Assembly: GCA_963513935.1 (NCBI GenBank)
Contig: OY740766.1
Span: 1,084,001 to 1,148,000 of the forward strand
Direction of reading: 5' to 3'
Length of the DNA stretch: 64,000 nt
Source: Aphrophora alni
Lineage: Eukaryota > Arthropoda > Insecta > Hemiptera > Aphrophoridae
Made by a program: the position numbers and the translations under genes. The notes under the pieces were generated by a model that was not told where the DNA came from, searched no databases, and was given only the letters and a program-made list of their open reading frames with translations. Of this stretch, positions 12,156 to 24,400 are shown one piece after another (position 1 is the first letter of the stretch; each line of letters starts with the position of its first letter).

Positions 12156-15100
12156 TTAGAATTTAATAGGGCACAACATAGCCTATTTAGATTGGTTAGA
12201 TTTTGTATGGACAGGAGACAGGCTTACCTTGGAAAATGGTCCTTGGTATTACCTAACAGTACATAAGTAAGAAAACATACACAAAAAACACTAAAGTTTT
12301 GAAATATTTCGTAAACACTGTTCACTTTCTCAATCAGTAGAGTTAAGAAGAAGATACTCAGTCTTCAGTCTTCTCCTTAACTCACCTGATTGAGAAAGTG
12401 AACAGTGTTTACGAAATATTGACAACACAATTGAACTAGTAAACTAATTTTTCACCTTTTAAATTGAAAATGGTTAAAAATAATACACAAAAAAAAGTAT
12501 GCAAAGTTTATATATTTATTGTTCTAGAGTTCATATAAAAGAAAAATTCTTGTCAGACTTGCGTAAAGCACGAGATACTATGACTGGCGAAGAATTGTCT
12601 ACAGCATTACACAATATGCGCAAACGTCTAGATGACCCTCATGTTCTGTGTGGTGAAGTTGTTCTCAGTATGCTAATTTCCTTCAGAGATATACAAGTAT
12701 GTGAATAGCAGTATTATTTTGTTTTTCATAGCTCAAATAAAAAGTCAATTGCTTTAAGGATAAGTAGTATACACCTTTTTAGGTGCAGTTAATGGCTTAA
12801 TCCATTGAATGATCTCTTATGTTTTGCAACAAAACAATTAAAGTTTTGAAATGAAACTTAATGTCTAAGAAACTAATGAAACTAATGTCTAATCACAGAT
12901 TCTAAATAAAATCTTTAAAAAAACTATGGATGTCTAGACGTTAGGTTTAATATAAATCTGCAGCCATTCAATAATTACTGAATTAATTTGAATGCTGTTT
13001 CCACATATCTTTCTTTAATGGTTTAGTTGAGCATTATGATGCCAGTTTAAAAAAAAAAATTAGATCCCAAAAGTTTTGTTTAGAAAGAAATTTGGAGTTT
13101 TGTTAAAACATTTGATGTCTTTACAGTTCGAATGGTGAAAGTGATTTTATAGAGTTATCAATACAATATCTCTTCTTTAAATATTCCAGTCTATGGAGCC
13201 AGTTATTAAGTTTGAATTATTTGTGTCGAAAATTAACAAGTTGAATTTATATATTTTGCATAAATTCACATTATAGTCTAAATGTGAGTAACATTACATA
13301 TATTAACCCTTCAACGCGGTAAGCCGTTCCGAGCGCTAGACCCTCTGGTGCGGTACAACCCTTGTGGATTGTCTGGCGGGACTGTAACTTCCTCATTATC
13401 TAAGATTATTGCGGTATCATTAGCCACATTGCATATATTTACAACTTCATCACCGTGCTATCATGATTACCTTCAATATTTGGATCACAATGGAACTCCA
13501 TTTGGGCTTAATCCAAATCATACCCACTTTCTTCTTCCGAACTCCATTCTGCCGCCAACAACTCGTGAATATTATCACTTTGCGGTTCCCACATTATCAC
13601 TAAAACACAATATATACTAGAACTAATCACACGATCTACTGTCGAACTGTTAAAAATATTACACTTATAAATAAATGAGGTTATAATAACCTATAACACA
13701 CGAGAGCCCTCCACGAACCCGCTACACAGACTGAGTAAATCAGCTGTTTGTATATAGCCACTTGTTGTTTCCTTTTCTGAAAGTCACCGTGGTCTAGAAA
13801 TAAAAATCAATAACTCAACAGATGGCATTTCTCTTGGCAATGTACTGGGTATACCCTCAGTTCATAAAAGTTCTTTATTTAGACGCTAGAATACAGCACG
13901 TACCGCAGCGACATTTAGCGTCTTTAGACGGGCGGCCACGTCAGAAGGTGAAAATTTGGCCGCGTCTATAGACGGATCACTGTGTTGAAGGGTTAAATGT
14001 AGTAACTATACAGTTCAGTGGCAATGAAAGTAGTTCAGAATTTTAAAAAAAAATTAAATTTTGCATTTAATTAATTGTATTAATGTGTGGTCAACTTGCA
14101 TTGTCAAATTCATGATGGTCAATTTTTTATAGTTCCTGATTTTGATAAAACTCAGTTGTTCCTATGTATTTTGTTATGCTAAGCTAAACTTGACTTGATG
14201 TATCTGAAGCCAAAAATTAAAAATAACTGCACCAATAATTCTTGAATTACACCTCTACCTGTTTCCTCAGGCAGTTGTCATTTGTTGTTCTTCTTAGTCT
14301 ACAATTTGAACAAATAAACTTTATTTATTTATTATTTTTGATTGAATGTATTTGATTATGATTCTTTATTATAAGTCTACTTTATTATTATACAAGTTGG
14401 GTGCCAGGCAAGTGGGCTGTAATTATAATAATAAATTGTTGGACATATAATCTGCACCTCCAAAGTGTTGGAGTAGTGTTAATTCATCTATTTAGTTTTG
14501 TAATTATAATATATTCATGTTAACATGTCTCTTGTATAACTATGAGTAACAGATGTCACATAAAAAAAAGGTTGTTTTTTAAATAGTTTATTTTTTCATA
14601 GCTTATTTGTCTAACAGCCAGCCTTAAAACTCCAAAATATTTTATCTTTCCTAATTTTTACAATAATTGAGGTAACCCAACATAACCGGTAGAGATTGGA
14701 AATTGTGTACCATATGTGCCACAAAAAGGTTCCAATATTTAATTTTCTGTAGGCATGTTATTTATCAACTAATATGTCTGAAAATTTGTACTGGTTCCAA
14801 AGGTGATCGCAAAAGTATATTGTAAAAACATTAGCTATTTTTTTTGGCATGATAACAAAGTGACAGTTAAATACAGTAAGGAAAAAGGGGGGGGAGTAAT
14901 AGTTGTTATACTGTTAAATAAATTACACTAATTATTTGCAAATTGGATTTTAATTTGAAATATCTGCGATTTTCTTTTCATACAACAAAAATGGTTGATT
15001 TTTTTATAGTATACTTTTGGCATCGTCTTCAGAACTCGTAAAAATATTCAGTCAAATCAGTTGATGAATAAAATAGCTACAGCAAATTAGATATTGGAAC

Positions 15101-18100
15101 CTCTTCAGAACACACTTTGTAATATAATCAGTTATTTAGTAGCCACATGTGACTCCAGTCATGTAATTATTTAGAGCTGTGGTGAATTAGAGCATTGATT
15201 TTGTGTTCAAAGTAGGGCTGTTATAAATGAACCAATATTTCAATATTGATAATATTAGCTCACAATTTATAAATCAGTGGGTAAATTTAATTTCCTTTAG
15301 TTTGTTACTTACATTGTTTCAAGGCTATCATTTTACTTAATTGTACAATATATTATCATCTCTATAGGATTAATTTATTTTAATTATAATCATGTTTCAG
15401 GATTATGATGCCATGGTCCAATTGGTAGAAGATTTAAAGACAATACCAAACAAGAAGAACTATATACAAACTCCTGTTATTAGATACCTATATCCATTTG
15501 CTCTTAATAGGTAAAGTAAATTATGCACGGATTAGAATTGTAGTTAATGAATAAAAATAAGTTGTTGAATATATTATGAGATTGTAAAGTTGTATTAAAC
15601 TAGTATTTATAGATATAAACTAGTATAAAGATTTAAAAGTATTTTTTATTAACTATTTAGTGATTATAAGTTTCACTCTTTAAGCATTTTTTCCCCCTAA
15701 CTAAATTGCATTAGAATGGATTATGTTATTTTTAAGGCCCATTCTATACGAGCGTTAATGCGTCGCGTTAAATGCGTGACGTTAACGCCAACGCCCGACA
15801 ATAGTGGAGACATTCTATACGGGCGCTAAATGCGTCACGCTGAGCGCGAAAACCGTCAGTTCAGTCACCAATATAGATGCTGTGCAGATCGGTGCTTTAG
15901 GTTTTCAGTACCAATTTTCATACATCGCTCTTCCAATGTCGGTCCAGCACTGCGCTTTTAGTTGTTTATTGGCATAGTCTTTCGACTTACCATCAAACAC
16001 GCTGGTCTCTTCTCCACTTCAACAATAAGTTTCTCAATGTCATACATGGCTTAAGTCTAAATCAAACAATCACACACTCAGATACGCTTTAAACACCGTT
16101 TCACTCGAAAAAGTCGAAAACCACGTGACGACAATGCTGGCGCTAAAAACGTTCGTATAGATGCTACCCATCTCGCGCAGCGTTGTTTGCGCCGTGTTGC
16201 TAGCGCTGCCAGCAAGGCAGGCGGCGTTAATAACGTCAACGCCGAGTGAACAGGGTAACACTGGGCGTAGAATGCGCTCGTATAGATGCTACAACTTAAC
16301 TTGTACTGACTTCCAAAATGAAAAATAACGCGACACATTTAACACGACACATTCAACGCAACACATTCAACGTGACGCATTCAACGCTCGTATAGAATGG
16401 GTTTTAAGAAAAGAATTTGGATCTGAATTTATCACATATTAATTGTTTATTAGTCTATTTTTGTTTGTAGGAGAAATCAAGAAGGAGATCGTGAAAAAGC
16501 TTTACAGGTGATAGAAAGAGCACTTGAAAAAAAAGAAAACCATATTCCAGACATGGTATGTCTTTGTGGTAGAATATATAAAGATAAATTTGTTGAATCT
16601 CAATATCAGGACAAAACTAGCCTTGCAAATGCAATTCATTGGTATCGCAAAGGTTTTGATGTTCAACCTAATGAATATGCTGGAATAAATTTGGCTACAT
16701 TACTTGTTATAGATGGAAATGAGTTTTCAAAATCAGAAGAACTTCAGCACATAGGTAAATCTATCTGATTTGTTGTGTATAATGGAGGAGGTTTAATAAT
16801 GTTGTTTACAATCAAAAACAATATTACTATTAAGAATTCTTTGATGAAGAGTTTTATCAAACAGATAACAATACAATTGTCCTTGTTTGGTCAATATGCT
16901 AAATTTAAATTGTATTATCGTTCATTTTGAACTGATTGTAATGGACTCACACTTCTGAAATAATAATAAATAATAGCATATTTGTATATGTAAACTTTGA
17001 AAGTAACAGACATTATGAAATAAAAATTAACAAAATTAAAAAACTAAATTTCATTATGTACATTTGAAAGGTACACTTTTAAGCTATTTTTCAACATAAT
17101 CACCATTCAAATTAAGGCACTTATCATACTGTGGCACAAGTTTTTCAGTACCGCCTCTGTAGAAATCTACTACCTGCGATTTCAACCATTGGTTTACACT
17201 GGCAAGCAGTTCGGCATCAGTATCAATGCGTTATTTAACGAGCCATGTCTTCATCTCTAGGAAGAGGTGGTAGTCACTCTGCGCCAAATCCGGGCTGTAT
17301 GGTGGATGATTGAAGACCTCCCATCAAAACCATCCTAGAGCTCTTGGGTACAATTGGCTGTGTGTGGATATGCATTGTCGTGACAAACAAAACCTTCGCG
17401 CTAACTTTTTCACAATGCTTGTTTTCTATTGCACACCTTCACTTTCTCAGTGTTTCACAATACCTCTCTGAGGTAATTGTTGTGCCACGTTCAAGAAAAT
17501 CAACGAGAAGCACTCCCTTAAAAACAGTAGCCATGATCTTTCTTGTTGATAACGTTTGCAAACACTTTCTTGGAAGAATTTGTGTGTCCCCGTCCATCGA
17601 CTGCCTTTTTGTTTCACAATTGACATGCTTCACCAAGTCTCGTCCCCAGTTACGATACAATCGATAACTTTGTTACCATTTTTGACGTAATCTTCAAAGA
17701 AAGTTCTCTGCAGCCAGTCTTTGTTTTCTTTGTGGTCTTCGGTTAGGATTTTCAGAATCCACCTAGCACAAACTTGTGGTATTCAAGCTTTTCACCACAA
17801 TTTCATGCACCAAACTCCGTGAAATTTGGGGAAAATGTTCAGAAAGTTCCGTAATCGTCAAATGACGATTTCCACAAATATTGTTGTTGTTTTTTATCAT
17901 CAGTTCATCAGTCACAAGGCTAGGCTTACCATTGCGGTCCTCATCGTGAACATTGGTATGTCCATTTTTAAATTCAATGCACCATTGCCTCACTTGGCTT
18001 TCACTCATTATTCCTCTTCCATACACATCACAAAATGGCGATAAATTTCAATTGGTTTATGGTTTTTGCTAACAAAAACCTAATCACACCTATGTAGCGA

Positions 18101-20815
18101 GATTTTCTATTGCAGCACACATTTTAACATGTCACAGAAAACAAAGTAAGAGGGGAACACAGTCCACACGTACCCTCAGCTGGATGTGTACTGAGTGTAG
18201 GAACATTCTGACACCAAGATGGTGGCTCTAGCATTGCTCACCGACGTATTTAGATTTAGTATGGTTAGGAGACACAGGCTTACCTTGTAAAGTGATCCTT
18301 GGTATTACCTAGTAGTACACAAATAGGAAACACACACACACAAAACACTAATGTTTTGAAATATTTTGTAAACATTGTTCACTTTCTTAATCATCAGTAG
18401 AGAGTATAAAAAGAAGACTAATCTGTTGTAATTTAGGCTGGATCTGTGTTGAGTGTTGAACCGAATACTTTCCACAGACGTATGATTTTTTTTAATTGGT
18501 AATTTTTATTGTCTCTATGTCTACTTATTTACTGCATAAAGGAAAGATATCTCATACTCATTTACTCATCTTATCAATGTAATCTTAACATCTCTCATTT
18601 TTATTATTAAAATTTTTGTGATTATGTTGTTACATTAATTCTGAATAGTTTTAAAATGCAATTATCGTTTTAGGAATGGTGTTAAATAACTTAATAGGGA
18701 AGAAAGGAAGTCTCTCATCTCTACAGGAATATTGGGATGTAGCAACATTCTTTGAAATTAGTGTTTTGGCAGAAGATTACGCCAAAGCAGTGCAGGCTGC
18801 TGAATGCATGTTCAAGTTAAAGCCACCAAATTGGTATGTCTATAATAAGTATAATATATAATATGCTAGGTCATTATAACCAATTTTGGTGACTATTTCT
18901 TTACAAAAATAGTAAAATCACCTTCTTCCAAATGTAACCCCTGAGACACTTCGCATCATCAGATCTAGAAAACCCTCTACTCATCTAGATTTATAAGATC
19001 TTGGATGAATATTTTTATAATAATACTTTTAATGACTAGATTTGCCACAGATGTTGGCCTGTTACTCCTGGTCAGTATTGTATGTTATTTCATCTGAACT
19101 GATGTTACTGTCAGACATACTATCACTGTCATCATCTAACAGACTCCAAAATTGATTGTATAATTGTATTTTCACTAACTGGTGAAGCACTTCTTCTCTT
19201 ACTCATCTTTCACTTGTATCAATTTTCCACACTAAGATGTACAACAGTAGGCCTATTTTGTAAAGGAAATTAAAAAAAAAAAATTACTGCCAACATTAAC
19301 TAAAAATCCATTTTAAATATTGTACAACTACAAAGCACAAAAGATTAGTCAATTAACCTCACAATCACTAACTAAGAAACACACAACGATAAAATGAAAA
19401 GCAAGCTGATAGTTGCTATGTCTTCACAGCCTTCTAGATTATGCAATTTCAAACAACGAATGTTACTGTAAAATATTAAGTTTTAATAATAATTAAAATC
19501 CCTTGTTACTTGAAGAGTATTTATCTGAAACTAATTTGGTACAAATTTCACAATAAATGGTTGACAAGTGAGGAAAAAAGTAAGAAGCCGATATATCGGT
19601 GCAGTATGGACTAAAGCCAATATATCGGCTAGTGGTGGTCAAAGGGGTATATCTCAATAAATAATAGTAATAACAACATAGTAGTTTTTTTTTAAATCCT
19701 CCAGAGCTGTACCTCTTTTCTATTTAGTAGTATGTTTGTTTTGAGAACATCTTTTAAAATATTTGAAAAAAAAATTATTTGAGTTATTTTTGTACAAAAC
19801 AGCCTCGATGTAATCTTAATGCAGATTGTTAAAACATTTTAAATTTTATACCATACTGCACATCTTTTCATAATTTATCGGTTCTGTAATAATTTTGTTG
19901 TTTAGACAATTTCTTAAACATCAGATAATTTATAAATTAATAACCAGAAAGCACAAATTACTGTTAAAAAAGGAATGTACATTTGAATAAATAGTAGGAT
20001 TTATATTGGAGTTTTTGAAAAATTAAATATATTATTTATAAATTACAAATATTGTAAGTTTTCCATATATCATATGTCTGAAGATATTATTTTTTATTTT
20101 ATTTTATTATTTTTTTTTTAGTTTTTAGCAAGATGTATTTACATAAAAACTTTTTAAATTAGGCACGTTTTGCCACATTATGTTTAAAAACTTTTTATTT
20201 CTTATTTAGATTATGTTTTATATAGGCATAATATTCTATTACAATATTTGCAAATGTAAAAAAGACACTTGGAGATCAATTTTGTTTAGATCAATTAACG
20301 TTGTATCCATAGTGGAGGTGTATTTTTAATTTTTGAATTGTGATATGATTGTTTTAGGTACCTGAAGTCTACTATAGGGAATATTACATTAATTGACCGT
20401 TTTCGTAAAAAAACAGAGGACTCAGAAGCTTCTCCTGAAGTACAAGTTTTTCTATTTTGGATGGATTATTTTGTTGAAGCCACTAAAACAGAAGTTGGAG
20501 ATAGTATACGATTTCCGGTAAATATTGTTACTTTATATCAAAATATTATTCATTTGTAATTTAATTAAACTTTTGTATATCTAATTTAATCATTTTAATG
20601 GTTATTAATACAGTTTGATATTATTATAAAACCATCACTTCATGAATATTATAATAAATCTTTCTTTATTATTTTCTATTTAAATTGAATTTCTCTTTTT
20701 AAAATTTGACTAATGTCTATCTCGGGGGGTTAGGTTAGTGCCGGCAAAATGTTAAATCAAATATAATATATAAAAAAAATAATCAATTAATAAATGTGGA
20801 TTGTATTAATGAAAA

Positions 20816-20870
<55 letters not shown>

Positions 20871-21344
20871 TATAAAACAAATTTGAATAACGGTTCGAGT
20901 TTATTCACTAATCACTCAAACAAAAGGAAAAAAAAATATATAAACAATAATTATAAGTCTCACCCTTACTTCAATGTTTCTTCAATATAATCTTATTTTT
21001 TGGTAATTGTTTATAATAATGTTTTTAACCTTTTCTTCTGTTTTTTTATTCAATAATTATTTTAATATTTTACTTTAATTAATATTTCTACCTTCTCATT
21101 TTCATTTAACACATTATTTCTCTATTTCAACTGCACTTCATAAATTATCAAAACTAACTGCAACTGTACCTCTTAAGTTCTGAAAACTAACTCCAACCTT
21201 ATTTCTTAAAATATCAAAATCAACTGAAAAATTTTCTTTTTTCCTTTCTTAACTGTTGTTTCTTTCATCTGTTTCACTGTTATTTTACCATATGTTTTTT
21301 TATGTTCACTTGCCCACTTGATTTTGGTACTTGTATGTTTAATG

Positions 21345-21405
<61 letters not shown>

Positions 21406-24400
21406 GATTAATTTAGATGTATGATTGATATTTAAATAATGAAATAAATTTTGAATAAATAATATATATATTTTGAATTATTACAATATTTAATGTCATC
21501 ATGAAATATCAGTTGTTTTTTTCATTAAAAAAATAAATAAATAACCATTAAAATAAGGTGTAAAATAAAAAAAATACAACTTAAAATAAACAAAATACAG
21601 TGTACTCCCGATTATCTGTGAAATTGAGTGGCACAGACATCGCGGATAATGTTAATCACGGGTAATCTACACGCTGCAGTTTTCAACAGCGGTTCTCGGT
21701 AGAGTCTCGATTAACCGAGTTAATGTGGATTGCAGAAACCTCGGATAAGCAAATTATTGTTTAATACGGATATACAGACTGGAATAAGGAGATCAGGAAA
21801 ATAGAATGAGAAAATAAGATAAAATTAAGAAAACATCACTACTACTATATTGACATAATACAACAAGACTACAGTATTTACAAAATAATACAGAAATGAG
21901 TACATAGTATGTACAGTAATACTAAAAAAAATCAAGACAAACATTTTTTAAAAAGTACTTAATAGTTTTCTGTTTGATTGCACTGCCTCAAAAACTTAAG
22001 TATTTAGTATTATGGATACACTCCTGAAATGCATTCAAGATGTCCCTGAAATACATACATGTACAAAGAAAACTTAACTATAATTCCTTACGACTAACAA
22101 ATGTTACGGTTTTTATTATACAATGTCTTTAATGCCTTTCAGTTGTATGTAACAAGAAAATGTCAATTTAATATTATTGATTTTAATAGTTCACTAACTA
22201 GTATTTAGTATCTAAAGTCATTGCTGTTTCCTGTAACGATTTGATCGGAGCACTAATACACCACACTGAATCTAATATGTTTTAATCTTTTCTTATTATT
22301 TCTTAAATTTACCTAATAACTATAAAAAGTTTATAATGTTTATTTAATTTGTATATTTTTTAATATTTAGCATTTTTCAGTCATACAAATTGTTTACTTG
22401 TGATTCCATAACATTAACCAATTTTGGAATACCATCTATACGATGCTTCGAATATACAATTGGAATACGAGAGATGACGCAAGTTTCCCGATGTCATGTC
22501 TCGCTCACGTCACATATCGAATCAAGTACTAACCCAACTTAGAAATCCAAAAATGTGAAATGTTACACAGTCGCTGTAACGTAAGGATATCACCTGGTTA
22601 TTTGTCATCTTTTTTTTTCTATGTGCAGTGCCTTCTCGATAGCACTCAATCCATCAGTATAACTGATTGTGGACCATTTCACAAATAGTGATCATATAAA
22701 TTTAAAGGGGAAAAATATAGTCACAAATAGGCTCACAGAATTGATTTTAAATTCAAGCAAGGCGTTAGGGAAACTTGTAAGAAAAGTACCATACTAACAA
22801 ATCACCTAATTTCAATTAATTTCCCGACAAAATCTTAGTATAACTCAAAATCAACACATTTTCCTTTATATATAGCACTATGTTTTCTACCACAAAATGT
22901 TTTCAAGCAAATCGATCTATCTAGAAAAGGTAATCAAAATTCACAATACCATTTTATAACACAGGAATATCAATTTGAAAATCGGCATAAAAATTACTCA
23001 TTGTAAAAAATAACTTTGGCCTACACCAAATTTTATAATATTATGAAATTTACAGAACAACGGGAAAAAGGGATAATATTCTTAAACAGATCATGTATTT
23101 CTAGATCCAAATTATTTCGCACAAAATCTTAAATACATATGTATAATTAATTACACAATATGAAGTCGGGTTTAGTTATGTTTTATAAGTAAAAGACCGG
23201 AGATTACATTTAATTCATGACGTAATGCCACACCTATCTATCAGAACGCTTTCTGATTGGTCCTTTCAATTTCGTTCATTTCAATTAGTTCTTCTGCTTA
23301 ACACGCTAATTATAAAAAAATATGTAAATAATATAATTAATTATAGTATTATTAAGAGAAGTTATATGATTGTCATTATAATTAGTAAAAACAAATTATT
23401 TTGAATTTCCTATTCTAAAATATTATATACAAATTTATTCCTACCAATAGAAGAATAATCGTCATACAAGCCAAGATCACAAATCAATGACATTTAATTC
23501 AGAGGGCTCAAGTTTCATGCACTGGATAACTTGATATGGACAACTAAGAGAATAAAAGCATTGTTGAGGAACTCTTCATTTGGAACGGACATATTTTCTA
23601 ATTGCTGAATGTAAGAGTTGAAATCTTGAAGAATAAATCCATGCATATCCTGAACAAAATCATCTACAACAAGAATAGGCAGTACGGTTATGAATAGAAA
23701 TTAAAAATTTTTATGAATATATCGAAGGGAAAAAAAAAACCAATAAAAAAACAGATCAGACAAAACTGGTGAGAACCATCCATATTTTCACCATCATACT
23801 CACATAGATATTTTAATTTTTTTAAATCTTTTGAAACCTGTTATTATAGAATTATGTTGACATTTTCTTTAATCAATAAGAAAACTGTAATCAGAACTAA
23901 ATGATTTTAACCTAACTGTATTTCCCATGGCCAAAACTATCATCCAGCTTGAAACATTTCAAAATAATGTTGTTTCAATAAATAATCAATATTCCTTTCA
24001 AACACGAGAAGACACGCACGCCACCTACCGGGAAAAATGCACAACGGTAGCGATCTAAACAATTGCCTATAAATTTTAGACTTTCAACCAGATCAAAATT
24101 AATTAAAGCCTTTTATCGAAATTTTAGACCTATGTTACCCATATCAAAATTAATCTAAAGAATCCCACCTATCTATAAAAATCAATATTTATAAAAGAAC
24201 TATAGTAGAAAGAACGACTAAAAGAAATTTATCAACTTACAAGTGGAAACGGAACGGCCTAGAAAGTTATATCAAATTGAAGGTCGCCAGTATTTCGGCG
24301 ATTATAATAACATTAAAGACGCTGGGACAAAACAAACCTGGCCTATATATGAACCATATATTTCTGAGTATAAAACGTCACCTGAGTTCCTATTTAAAAT

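Larger units (their letters stand above)
11733..12527 (+). other. Ask1 intron 3
   Basis: Holds a (TA)n run at about 12118-12153 and a repeat at about 12170-12430 containing an inverted pair (12300-12345 against 12385-12425). Confidence 0.6.
16755..18673 (+). other. Ask1 intron 6
   Basis: Mostly occupied by a dead mariner on the minus strand and, to its right, copy B of the 12170 repeat. No host sequence was recognised. Confidence 0.6.

Noticed and set aside
13348..13620. 90-codon plus-strand frame
   Set aside because: Lies wholly inside a TTAA-flanked non-autonomous element and shows no transposase or other homology.
16070..16338. Minus-strand frames of 63 and 86 codons
   Set aside because: Caused by the GC-rich interior and repeats of the 15736-16403 element.
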